Below, one piece after another: positions 53,709-61,768 of a stretch of 64,000 nucleotides of DNA. Below the pieces are notes generated by a model that worked only from the letters and a program-made list of their open reading frames with translations, made no database searches and was not told the DNA's origin. The position numbers and the translations under genes were made by a program. The DNA is taken from contig JBGVBY010000013.1 of the NCBI GenBank assembly GCA_045226015.1, positions 190,805 to 254,804 of the forward strand, read 5' to 3'. The stretch's first letter is position 1, and every line of letters starts with the position of its first letter. The stretch comes from UBA2450 sp045226015. Its GTDB lineage: Bacteria > Bacillota_I > Bacilli_A > RFN20 > CAG-826.

Positions 53709-53727
53709 ATTAGTAGATAATTAGTAG
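53709..53727 (+). repeat. Two 11-bp-phased TTAGTA iterons
   Basis: ATTAGTAG at 53709-53716 and again at 53720-53727, 11 bp apart, between the regulator's stop codon and its terminator, 116 bp before the candidate dif site. Confidence 0.65.
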
Positions 53728-53731
53728 GTGG

Positions 53732-53771
53732 AAAACTCATGTATTTGTGGATAAAAATATGTGAGTTTTTA
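53732..53771 (+). terminator. Terminator of the Crp-like gene
   Basis: AAAACTCA/TGAGTTTT outer stem with partial inner TATTT/AAATA pairing, then TTTTTATT. Confidence 0.7.
53746..53754 (-). promoter_or_regulatory. Perfect DnaA-box-like 9-mer
   Basis: TGTGGATAA on the plus strand, the complement of the consensus TTATCCACA. Isolated, in the terminator loop, 19 bp after the iterons. Could be chance. Confidence 0.35.
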
Positions 53772-53812
53772 TTAGACCGCTAAAAAGATTATAAGTAAAA
53801 AAGTTTATTTAA

Positions 53813-53843
53813 TTCACTGTAAAAACGATTTTTATATAGTGAA
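53813..53843. repeat. Hairpin abutting the dif-like site
   Basis: TTCACT ... AGTGAA outer arms with an inner TAAAAA/TTTTTA stem around CGA. Its last base is the first base of the dif-like 28-mer. Not followed by a T run, so not a normal terminator. Confidence 0.5.
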
Positions 53844-53870
53844 GTTAACATAATGACTATTACACGAAGT
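53843..53870 (-). other. dif: Candidate dif site (XerCD recombination site, chromosome terminus)
   Basis: A 28-bp site with 11 + 6 + 11 layout. On the minus strand the XerC-side arm is ACTTCGTGTAA, the spacer six bases, and the XerD-side arm TTATGTTAACT. The latter differs by one base from the XerD arm of the B. subtilis dif (TTATGTAAACT) and by one from that of E. coli (TTATGTTAAAT) as I remember them; the XerC arm matches the B. subtilis arm (ACTTCCTAGAA) at 8 of 11. It lies in a convergent, gene-free gap next to the point where gene orientation switches, where a terminus is expected. xerD is encoded 4 kb away. Confidence 0.75.
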
Positions 53871-53882
53871 AATCAATATCGC

Positions 53883-53913
53883 AAAAAAATTCCACTCTCG
53901 TTAAAGAATGGAA
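53883..53913 (-). terminator. Terminator of the yqeG-nadD::yqeK operon
   Basis: On the minus strand TTCCATTCT/AGAGTGGAA, loop TTAACG, then seven T. The 235-base gap 53698-53932 contains, in order: iterons, terminator, hairpin, dif-like site and this terminator. Confidence 0.8.
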
Positions 53914-53932
53914 ACTTTCTATATTTAAGTTA

Positions 53933-55027
53933 TTATTTGTAATATTGTTCTAGGCAGGCAACAGTTAGCGGATTCCTATAATCTATGCCGTGACGATCAT
54001 AATATTCTATGTTAGATTTCATGACGTCCTTAAATCCTTGTTTTATACTACTTTTCATTGATTTTATTAAATCTTCTGAATAAAAACCTCTAGTTGGCTC
54101 AATTTTATCCGTACAATAAAGGATTAATCCGATGTCAGACATATTCGAATTTGCTGTTGTATGGTACTTTATGGCGTCTAAAATGACTTTATCAGTAATT
54201 CCAAACTCTTTTTCCGCTATATAAGCACCAACAAATTGATGATAAATGATTTGAGGTAAATAAAGATATTCCGAAAAATGTTCCTTCATTATCTTTAGCT
54301 CTGCTTCTTTGTTTAATTCTTTCGCACAGTCATGAATCAAACCAGCAATCAAAGCCTTCTTAGGCTCGTCTACATGATTAGCTTTTGCGATTTCATATGA
54401 TAATTTAGCAACGCTCTTAGAATGTATGTAACGTCCACTACTCATCATATATTTTATTTTATTCATAAAATAAAGGTCGTTATAAATAATATACTCTATT
54501 ACAGAATCAGAGATACTTAAGTCTTTTAGTGAACGAATATCAGAAGAATTGATATCATTGATTTCTCCATCAATCTTCATCATTTCATATTTTTTGATGT
54601 TTTCTTCATTAAGAGCATAGCCGGTTCGCTCAAAATATATGATTCTTGCCAATTTAGCGAGTTCAGAGGCGTCTTTCCACTTATGGAAGCTATTTACTTG
54701 ATCCGTTCCAATTAGAAGGTAGATTTCGTCATTTTTGTAGGTTTCTTTGAAATGTTTAACAGTGTCAATCGAGTAATTAACATCGTTTGGTAAATCAGCT
54801 TCATATCTAGAAACAATAAAAAAGTCTTCTTTCCCTGAATCTTTAATAGCAAGTTCGATCATTTTGATTTTATCTTCGATGGGCGCTGATTCGCTTTTCC
54901 AAACTGAAATCTTCGCAGGAATAAATATGACTTTTGCGTCAAGTTTATCACTTGCGTATTTCGCCATATTTAAATGACCCAAATGAATTGGGTCAAATGC
55001 TCCACCAAAAAGGATTATTTTGCTCAT
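53933..55027 (-). CDS. nadD: Fused NadD (nicotinate-nucleotide adenylyltransferase) and YqeK (HD-domain hydrolase)
   Basis: 364 residues. Residues 1-185 are NadD: GGAFDPIHLGH at 8-18 and the INSSDIR (ISSTxIR-type) motif at 159-165, LLIGTDQ near 105. Residues 190-364 are YqeK: GRYIHSKSVA with His202, IHDCAKEL with His232-Asp233, then KYHTTANSNMS. In B. subtilis nadD and yqeK are adjacent separate genes; here they form one frame, a fusion known from Mollicutes. NadD makes deamido-NAD for NadE; YqeK-type proteins hydrolyse diadenosine tetraphosphate. Starts by ATGA overlap with yhbY. Confidence 0.93.
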   Translation of the reverse strand: MSKIILFGGAFDPIHLGHLNMAKYASDKLDAKVIFIPAKISVWKSESAPIEDKIKMIELAIKDSGKEDFFIVSRYEADLPNDVNYSIDTVKHFKETYKNDEIYLLIGTDQVNSFHKWKDASELAKLARIIYFERTGYALNEENIKKYEMMKIDGEINDINSSDIRSLKDLSISDSVIEYIIYNDLYFMNKIKYMMSSGRYIHSKSVAKLSYEIAKANHVDEPKKALIAGLIHDCAKELNKEAELKIMKEHFSEYLYLPQIIYHQFVGAYIAEKEFGITDKVILDAIKYHTTANSNMSDIGLILYCTDKIEPTRGFYSEDLIKSMKSSIKQGFKDVMKSNIEYYDRHGIDYRNPLTVACLEQYYK

Positions 55028-55314
55028 TTTAATTTGATTTTAGGATTATCTTTATTCCTACGGAATAACACTAATACTCTTCCAACGCTAGAAACAACAT
55101 CCGCATGTAACTTGCTGGATAAGTCCAAAGTTATTTCCATCATGGACGAAGTTGCGCTTTTAAGAACTTCAACTCGGATCAATTCTCTGGCGGTTAATGC
55201 TTTATCGAGCACATCTAAAAGGGAATTGGTGACACCACCTTTTCCGATTTGATATTTTGTCTTATCGCTAACGATAAGTGCCTTTAATTGTTTCTTTTCG
55301 TCTTTAGTAAGCAT
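55024..55314 (-). CDS. yhbY: CRM-domain RNA-binding protein YhbY (YqeI)
   Basis: 96 residues: LTKDEKKQLKALI, the KYQIGKGGVTNSLLDVLDKALTARELIRVEVL core with the GKGG RNA loop, and GRVLVLFRRN at the end. A ribosome-assembly-associated RNA-binding protein. It lies one base after yqeH and overlaps nadD, matching the B. subtilis order yqeG-yqeH-aroD-yqeI-nadD-yqeK without aroD. Confidence 0.93.
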   Translation of the reverse strand: MLTKDEKKQLKALIVSDKTKYQIGKGGVTNSLLDVLDKALTARELIRVEVLKSATSSMMEITLDLSSKLHADVVSSVGRVLVLFRRNKDNPKIKLK

Positions 55315-55315
55315 G

Positions 55316-56452
55316 TTATCTCACTTTGCTTAAGCACTCTTTAACAGCGACACCTTTTGGTAATAAAACTCTAAGAGTTTGTCCTTTGCCTTTTGTAGAG
55401 AACCAGCATAGGCCTTCTACAGAGATATCGTGTCTAAGATCATCGTCTTCAAGTTCATATTCAAACATATCGTAATCTCTAAAGGAGCTGAATCTTTCGG
55501 AAACCGGTAAGCAGAATTTCTTCTTTGAATTCTCATGGAGTAATTCATCAACCTTTTCAATAGCAACAGTTTTGATTTCTGCTTTTTCTGCTAAGAAAGT
55601 ACGAATGGATGTACGATGACCCTTTATTACATAAAGGACAGCAAGGTTGCCCACCATAATAGCGGTACCTTCACCAATAAATCGTCTAGTCATTTCGATT
55701 TCTTTTTTAGGAACGATGTATCTTTGTAAATCTTTTTCAACCTTGGATAAAACAGATGTTGAGTTACTCAAATCTGGAAGTTGATATAAGAATGATGAAT
55801 TAGATAATGGAATTTCTAATACATCAGACTTTGTGCCTGGATATAATTCGGTTTTAACTTGCCATTTTGTCGTATTAACATAGTTCTTTAAGAACTTGTT
55901 AATAAATGTAGTCTTACCACTATTGACTTCACCCAAGAGATAAATATCACGATATTTGCGTTTTTCTCTTAACGCTTGGTTAAGAACATCGATATCAATT
56001 TGATCTTCACTACCAATTAAACGAATATCAACGGGGTTGATGCCAACATCAGAGAATCTCTCATCGAGATATCTCACGAGCATCGCATCTGTAACGTATG
56101 AAGGGAATAAGTCTCTTTTAGAACCAATAACTAAAACGTTAAGTTTCTTAACTTTCTTAACAACATCAGGATTTAATGTTCCATTAAAGGAGAACAAGTC
56201 AACAATCCAAACGATTAAAGAATCTGTCGCGACTGCGTCATTAAGAATCTTAATGATGTCCTTGTCGGTTTCGTGTTGTAACGCGCCAGCGTTCAAGGTA
56301 ACCATCTTTTGGTAGCAGCTATCGCAATATGGGATTCTTGGTGCACCATTTTCGATAACTTCTTTAGAAATATAGCCGCTTTCTTTCTTATTTTCTGATT
56401 GTAAAATTGCTCCGCAATTATGACATCTAATAACTCTCTTTGCTGTTGCCAT
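55316..56452 (-). CDS. yqeH: Circularly permuted ribosome-assembly GTPase YqeH
   Basis: 378 residues. N-terminal zinc finger Cys10, Cys13, Cys43, Cys46. The GTPase motifs come in permuted order: the G4-type GSKRDLFP before the P-loop GEVNSGKTTFINKF, then G3-type DLS-region, as in YqeH/YlqF proteins. It is needed for 30S assembly. TGGAGGA is the ribosome site within the end of yqeG. Confidence 0.94.
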   Translation of the reverse strand: MATAKRVIRCHNCGAILQSENKKESGYISKEVIENGAPRIPYCDSCYQKMVTLNAGALQHETDKDIIKILNDAVATDSLIVWIVDLFSFNGTLNPDVVKKVKKLNVLVIGSKRDLFPSYVTDAMLVRYLDERFSDVGINPVDIRLIGSEDQIDIDVLNQALREKRKYRDIYLLGEVNSGKTTFINKFLKNYVNTTKWQVKTELYPGTKSDVLEIPLSNSSFLYQLPDLSNSTSVLSKVEKDLQRYIVPKKEIEMTRRFIGEGTAIMVGNLAVLYVIKGHRTSIRTFLAEKAEIKTVAIEKVDELLHENSKKKFCLPVSERFSSFRDYDMFEYELEDDDLRHDISVEGLCWFSTKGKGQTLRVLLPKGVAVKECLSKVR

Positions 56453-56453
56453 A

Positions 56454-56975
56454 TTATTTATTCCTCCATTCGATTAATTTATTTCTTTTTCTTAAGTGTC
56501 GACGTATTGGTCGATCAAATATTCTGTTTATGTGTGTTGTCCACTGGTCTTCTTTAACAACTTTCTCAGTAAGGACAACTCTAATTTTTGCTCCTCTAGC
56601 CGCTATGACATCAGTCATAAGCTGATCGCCTACCAGCATTACGTCATCATTCGAGAGATTTCTTCTTGCGATCTCGCGCTTAAGGCGTTTGCTCCCAGGC
56701 TTATGGGCACTTGCAAGAAATTCAACGCCTAACTTACTCGCATACCCGGAAACACGATGTGGTTTATTATTACTAATAATAACCGGATTGATTCCTGATT
56801 CTTTTAGTTTCTTCACTAGTTCTAAAGTTCTATCTTTAGGTTCTCTAGCTCTAAAACTATCAAGAGTATTATCCAAATCCATGAAAAGAGTCTTAACGTT
56901 GTGTTTCTTGAAAAACTCTATATCAATTTCATAAATTGACTGAGCATGGGCAAACGGGATAAATCTAGCAAACAT
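56454..56975 (-). CDS. yqeG: YqeG family HAD phosphatase
   Basis: 173 residues. HAD motif I FMDLDNTLDSF, motif II IISNNK, Lys in SAHKPGSKRL, motif III MLVGDQLMTDVIAA. A small phosphatase of the phosphatidylglycerophosphatase-like HAD-IIIA group that heads the yqeG-yqeH-yhbY-nadD operon. No clear ribosome site; TTTTAT and TAGAAT near the ATG could be a -10 box of a leaderless mRNA but the evidence is weak. Confidence 0.92.
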   Translation of the reverse strand: MFARFIPFAHAQSIYEIDIEFFKKHNVKTLFMDLDNTLDSFRAREPKDRTLELVKKLKESGINPVIISNNKPHRVSGYASKLGVEFLASAHKPGSKRLKREIARRNLSNDDVMLVGDQLMTDVIAARGAKIRVVLTEKVVKEDQWTTHINRIFDRPIRRHLRKRNKLIEWRNK

Positions 56976-56999
56976 AAATTCTATAAAACATTCTAAACT

Positions 57000-57025
57000 A
57001 AAAAGTCTCTATTTTATAGACTTTT
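57000..57025 (-). terminator. parC terminator
   Basis: AAAAGTCT/AGACTTTT stem with a nine-base AT loop and five T on the minus strand; it is followed by T on the plus strand also. Confidence 0.7.
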
Positions 57026-57080
57026 ATATTTTTTGTGCGTTTTCGATTTCTTTAAAAAGAAAAAGTAGCCGATTATTTAA

Positions 57081-57109
57081 TACTAATCAACTACTAATTT
57101 TCTACTAAT
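57081..57109 (-). repeat. Three 11-bp-phased TTAGTA iterons after parC
   Basis: On the plus strand TACTAAT at 57081, 57092 and 57103, exactly 11 bp apart; read on the parC strand they are ATTAGTA. They lie between the parC stop and its terminator. Confidence 0.7.
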
Positions 57110-57135
57110 ATTTTATTATATATAACTATGTTATA

Positions 57136-59748
57136 TTAGTCCAAATCATCAAAGATTGAGATTTGTTCGAAGTTACTTCCTTCCTTCTTTTCATCACTAT
57201 TAGAGGATGATTCTTCTTCGTCTAATAATGGTTCGGATTGTTGAGGTGTTTCCTTAACAATAATTGGATGAGAAACGTTTTCCTTACCGATATGTAATAT
57301 ATCGGTATCGAACACAAAGCTCACTTGTTGTTTCAATGTGATTTCATCAATGTTCTTTTTCGCATATTGTGCTTCTGTATTTCTGAAATCAGTTACTGTG
57401 ATATCTTTAATTGTTCGATCATTAAGGTATAAAGACAACTTAAGCACTTCACTTCTATCACCTTTCATAGCATATATAATGCTATGTGGTTCTCCTTTAA
57501 ATGATTGAAGGATGGTTTGAACTTTTCCGAGTCTATTAGTTCTGAAGAACTTGCTCGAATCTGTTATGCGCATGTGTCCTTTATTTGTAATTAATATAAT
57601 CTTGCTACGTTCTTCACGTTCAAAACTAATTAATCCTGCAGCTTGGTTACTACCTAAAGCAGAGATGGATTTAACGCCTCCTGCTTTATTTCCAAGAATC
57701 GTCAAATCATTCTCATTAAATAGTGAGCAATTACCATTATTAGTTATAACTAATAAATCACTGTCTCCGGTCACTAATTCCACTGCTACAACTGAATCAT
57801 TTGTTAAAAGTTTCATGTATCTAGCAGGACGTGAACGTTTCATTAATTCGATAGATGAAAGGGCCATTCTCTTGATTTGACCAAACTTGGTCAATATAGC
57901 AAGATACAAGTCGTTTCTCATCTCACTTAATGACATGACTTTGATAATCTTTTCACCACTACCAAGTGTTACAAACTCATTAATATGAGTTCCTTCATCT
58001 TTCCACTTATTATCAGTGAGATTATGCACTCCAATAACCGCATAGTTACCTAAGTTAGTGAAAAGAATCAAATAATCGGTTGTATAGGCTTTGCCTATTC
58101 CAACAATCATATCGCCATCTTTTAAGCCTGGAAGCTCGTTGTTATAGCTGTTATAACTTCTAATTGAACTGCGCTTTAAATAGCCATCATAGCTAACTGC
58201 AACCATAACTTCTTCTTTAGCGATAAGCTCACGCTTATCAATTTCTTTAGTCTCACCTTTTTCAATAATTTGAGTGCGGCGATCATCACCATATTTTTCA
58301 GATACAGCCTTTAAATCTCTAACTAAAACTCTATTGAGTTTTGCTGGATCTTCAATGATGCCGTTTAAGGTTTCAATATCACGTTCTAATTGAGTCTTTT
58401 CCTTTTCTAAAATTAGCTCGTCAGTGTGACTTAATTTGTATAAAGGCATTGTCACAATTGCTTCTGCTTGTTCGTTTGATAATTTGAATCTATTAATCAA
58501 ATTAACCTTGGAATCGGCCTTATCCTTACTTTTACGAATAATATCAACGATTTCGTTAATATTAAGGGCTGCCAAAATAAGACCTTCAACGATGTGAAGA
58601 CGATCTTTATTCTTTTTTAAGTCGAATTTGCTCTTACGAGTAATAACATCAACTTGGTGAGCGATATATGCATCAACATAATCGAGTAAATTAAGAGTTT
58701 TTGGTCTTCCATCGACTATTGCCACCATATTCGCGGTATAACCGGTTAGAAGATTGGTTTTCTTCATTAAATACTGAAGAATGAGCTCTGCTTTCGCATT
58801 CTTTTTAACATCAACAACAATTCTAATTCCTTTGTAATCAGATTCGTCTCTAACTTCAATAATGCCATCAATAGCCTTTGAGTGTCTAATTTTGTCTATT
58901 TCATAGACAAGTTGAATTTTCACCACTTTATAAGGAATTTCTGTGATGATAATTTGATTAATATCCTTTTTCTCAACAATTTCCGCTTTACCAGCAACTT
59001 CGATTCTTCCTTTACCGGTTTGATAGATGGATTCTAATCCACTGGATTTATAAATAAATCCACCACCTGGGAAATCTGGTCCGTGCACAAATTGCATTAA
59101 ATCTTCAACGGTTGCGGTTTTATGACCAATACGATAAATAACTGCGTCAATTACTTCTCTTAGGTTATGAGGTGGGATTTCAGTTGCTAAAGCAACTGCA
59201 ATACCTTCAGTACCATTTACTAATAAATTTGGGAATCGAGCAGGAAGAACGACTGGTTCTAATTCAGTGTCGTCAAAGTTAAATTGCATATCCACTGTTT
59301 GCTTCTCAATATCAGCAACTAGCTCATTAGCGAGTTCCGCTAATCTACTCTCTGTATAACGGTAAGCAGCAGGTGAATCGCCATCAATAGAACCGTTATT
59401 TCCTTGGAAGTCAATTAGTGGGTATCTGACCTTCCAATCTTGGCTCATTCTAGCTAGAGCTTCATAGATTGAGGTATCACCGTGTGGGTGGTAAGTTCCC
59501 ATGACCGCTCCAACGGTATGAGCACACTTCTTTGTTGGCTTGTTAAAAGTGTTACCACTTTTATACATCGAAAAAACTATTCTTCTTTGAACAGGTTTTA
59601 AACCATCTCTAACATCAGGAATTGCTCTATCTTGAATGACGTATTTTGCATAAGTTGCATAACGATCACTCATCACATCTTCAAGGGGTTCGATAGAGAT
59701 ATTTTCTTCAATAATTTCTTCTATGACTGGTTCTTTTTTCTTCGCCAT
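57136..59748 (-). CDS. parC: DNA topoisomerase IV subunit A
   Basis: 870 residues. Active-site Tyr in AAYRYTESRL; quinolone-region GTYHPHGDTSIYEALARMSQDW; GyrA/ParC beta-pinwheel repeats in the C-terminal third, followed by an acidic tail. It starts one base after parE with AAGGAGG before the ATG. The divergent plsY gene gives the same parE-parC/plsY arrangement as in B. subtilis, which argues for ParC rather than GyrA. Decatenates chromosomes, fitting its place near a terminus. Confidence 0.92.
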   Translation of the reverse strand: MAKKKEPVIEEIIEENISIEPLEDVMSDRYATYAKYVIQDRAIPDVRDGLKPVQRRIVFSMYKSGNTFNKPTKKCAHTVGAVMGTYHPHGDTSIYEALARMSQDWKVRYPLIDFQGNNGSIDGDSPAAYRYTESRLAELANELVADIEKQTVDMQFNFDDTELEPVVLPARFPNLLVNGTEGIAVALATEIPPHNLREVIDAVIYRIGHKTATVEDLMQFVHGPDFPGGGFIYKSSGLESIYQTGKGRIEVAGKAEIVEKKDINQIIITEIPYKVVKIQLVYEIDKIRHSKAIDGIIEVRDESDYKGIRIVVDVKKNAKAELILQYLMKKTNLLTGYTANMVAIVDGRPKTLNLLDYVDAYIAHQVDVITRKSKFDLKKNKDRLHIVEGLILAALNINEIVDIIRKSKDKADSKVNLINRFKLSNEQAEAIVTMPLYKLSHTDELILEKEKTQLERDIETLNGIIEDPAKLNRVLVRDLKAVSEKYGDDRRTQIIEKGETKEIDKRELIAKEEVMVAVSYDGYLKRSSIRSYNSYNNELPGLKDGDMIVGIGKAYTTDYLILFTNLGNYAVIGVHNLTDNKWKDEGTHINEFVTLGSGEKIIKVMSLSEMRNDLYLAILTKFGQIKRMALSSIELMKRSRPARYMKLLTNDSVVAVELVTGDSDLLVITNNGNCSLFNENDLTILGNKAGGVKSISALGSNQAAGLISFEREERSKIILITNKGHMRITDSSKFFRTNRLGKVQTILQSFKGEPHSIIYAMKGDRSEVLKLSLYLNDRTIKDITVTDFRNTEAQYAKKNIDEITLKQQVSFVFDTDILHIGKENVSHPIIVKETPQQSEPLLDEEESSSNSDEKKEGSNFEQISIFDDLD

Positions 59749-59749
59749 A

Positions 59750-61684
59750 TTATCTCGCCTCCTTTAAGAATGTATCGACTTCATTGAAGTCGACATTTTC
59801 CTCAACCCATTTTCTTCTCACACTAGCGTCGTTGCCCATAAGGATTTTGACACGTTTTTCCACTAAGAATGGGTCGTTAATATCAACTTGGATGAGGAAT
59901 CTGGTACGTGGATCCATAGTTGTTTCTTTAAGTTGGATAGCGTCCATTTCACCAAGACCTTTGTAACGGTTGATCTTGTATCCACCACCAACTTTTTTCT
60001 TTGCTTTTTCAAGCCCTTCATCATCCCAAGCATATTCTTGGATGAGTTTTTTACCATCTTCTTTATATATTCTATATAAAGGTGGAACAGCAATATAGAT
60101 GTGTCCACTAGTGATAAGTGTTCTCATGTAATGATAGAAGAAAGTGAGTAAAAGTGTTTGAATGTGAGCTCCATCGGTATCAGCATCGGTCATGATGATA
60201 ATTTTGCCGTAATGGATGTCTTCAATATCAAAACTTTGACCAAATCCAGCACCAACAGTGTTGATAATGGTCGCAATTTCTTCATTATGTAAAAGTTTAT
60301 CCATTGAAATAGAATCAGTGTTAAGTGGTTTACCACGAAGTGGTAAGATTGCTTGGTGAATTCTATCTCTACCTTTTTTAGCAGTTCCTCCAGCGGAATC
60401 ACCTTCAACGATAAATAATTCGTTTTTAAGGTAATCTTTTGATTGAGCAGGAGTTAACTTATCAGACAAAATAACTTCTTGTTTTGCTTTTTTGGAGCTT
60501 CTAGCTTCATCTTTTGCTTTTCTAGCTGCAAGACGAGCTTGTTGAGAATCGACACATTTCTTAATAATACGGATTGCGTTCTCTTTATTCTCGGTTAAAT
60601 AATAAGTAAACTTGTTATAAATCAAATTATTGACGACTGTTGCCGCTGCTGGAGTTCCAAGTTTTCCTTTAGTTTGTCCTTCAAATTCAAGGAGTTCTTC
60701 TGGAACTTTTAAAGAAATAATCGCAGTTAAACCTTCACGAATATCACTACCTTCAAGTTTCTTTCCTTTAAGCATTCCTTGAGCTTCAGCGAAATCATTA
60801 ACCGCTCTAGTAATACCGGTTCTAAAGCCCGATTCATGAGTACCACCATCAGAAGTCTTTACGTTATTAACGTAAGAGTAGATGGTTTCGTTATAATCTT
60901 CATAACAATATTGAAGAGCAATTTCAGTCTCAATATTAGTAATTTGATCAACTTCAGAAAAACTAAAAACATCAATTATATGATTCTTGTTTTCGTTTAG
61001 ATTTGTAATATATTCGACGAGTCCATCTTGATAGAAAAATTCTTGTTTATCTCCAGTTCTTTCATCATAAATGATGAAGCGAACGCCTTTCATCAAGAAA
61101 GCACTCTCTTGTAAGTGCGAAGAAATAGTATCGTATTTGAAATCGACGGTTGAGAAAATTTCTGGGTCTGGCTTGAATCTAACAAGTGTTCCGTGTTTCT
61201 TGCTTGGTCCAATATTTTCTAAAGGAGTAACGAGATGCCCTCCTTTTTCAAAACGTAAATGATGAGTTCCACCGTTTTTATAAACGGTGACATCGCACCA
61301 CTCACTCAACGCATTAGTTACAGAAGCTCCAACACCATGGAGTCCACCAGCACTCTTATAAACTTGAGAATTGAATTTTCCACCAGCGTGTAATTCGGTA
61401 AAAACAATCTCAACACCAGGCCTTCCAGTTTCCTTATTAATGTCAACTGGAATACCACGACCCTCATCTAAAACAGAAACGCTTCCGTCTTTATGAATAG
61501 TAACTGAAATATTTTTTCCGTATCCGCTTAATGCTTCATCGACAGCGTTGTCGACTACTTCCCAAACAAGGTGATGGAGACCACTAGAATTTGTGCTTCC
61601 GATATACATTGCAGGTCTCTTACGAACACCTTCAAGACCTTGCAAAATATGGATATCATTTGCTGTATATTGTCTCTCCGCCAT
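59750..61684 (-). CDS. parE: DNA topoisomerase IV subunit B
   Basis: 644 residues. GHKL ATPase (EVVDNAVDEALSGYG, DEGRGIPV, GGLHGVGASVTNAL), transducer, TOPRIM with EGDSAGGTAKKGRDR and MTDADTDGAHIQTLLLTFFYHYM, and the RYKGLGEMD motif. AAGGAAGG precedes the ATG. Starts 84 bp from plsY, which is divergent. Confidence 0.93.
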   Translation of the reverse strand: MAERQYTANDIHILQGLEGVRKRPAMYIGSTNSSGLHHLVWEVVDNAVDEALSGYGKNISVTIHKDGSVSVLDEGRGIPVDINKETGRPGVEIVFTELHAGGKFNSQVYKSAGGLHGVGASVTNALSEWCDVTVYKNGGTHHLRFEKGGHLVTPLENIGPSKKHGTLVRFKPDPEIFSTVDFKYDTISSHLQESAFLMKGVRFIIYDERTGDKQEFFYQDGLVEYITNLNENKNHIIDVFSFSEVDQITNIETEIALQYCYEDYNETIYSYVNNVKTSDGGTHESGFRTGITRAVNDFAEAQGMLKGKKLEGSDIREGLTAIISLKVPEELLEFEGQTKGKLGTPAAATVVNNLIYNKFTYYLTENKENAIRIIKKCVDSQQARLAARKAKDEARSSKKAKQEVILSDKLTPAQSKDYLKNELFIVEGDSAGGTAKKGRDRIHQAILPLRGKPLNTDSISMDKLLHNEEIATIINTVGAGFGQSFDIEDIHYGKIIIMTDADTDGAHIQTLLLTFFYHYMRTLITSGHIYIAVPPLYRIYKEDGKKLIQEYAWDDEGLEKAKKKVGGGYKINRYKGLGEMDAIQLKETTMDPRTRFLIQVDINDPFLVEKRVKILMGNDASVRRKWVEENVDFNEVDTFLKEAR

Positions 61685-61708
61685 ACTATACCTTCCTTAT
61701 CGCCGTAC

Positions 61709-61714
61709 ATTATA
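61709..61714 (-). promoter_or_regulatory. parE -10 box
   Basis: TATAAT on the minus strand, 24 bp before the parE ATG. The -35 (TTATAT) is weak. Confidence 0.4.
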
Positions 61715-61725
61715 AACGGAAAATA

Positions 61726-61753
61726 TTGAAAATATAAAGCAATTTAGTACAAT
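61726..61753 (+). promoter_or_regulatory. plsY promoter
   Basis: TTGAAA (61726-61731), 16-bp spacer, TACAAT (61748-61753), divergent from and interleaved with the parE promoter. Confidence 0.5.
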
Positions 61754-61768
61754 AGATTGGGGGTAAAA

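Noticed and set aside
53698..53932. CRISPR or tRNA genes in the convergent gap
   Set aside because: The repeats are only 7-8 bases and lack spacers; no cloverleaf is visible. No CRISPR array, tRNA or rRNA gene was recognised anywhere in the window.
57081..57109. Iterons as Tus/RTP-type oriented fork-arrest sites
   Set aside because: The orientation of the four clusters is not symmetrical about the dif-like site (TACTAA on +, -, +, - strands from left to right), unlike arrest sites. Retained only as an alternative idea.
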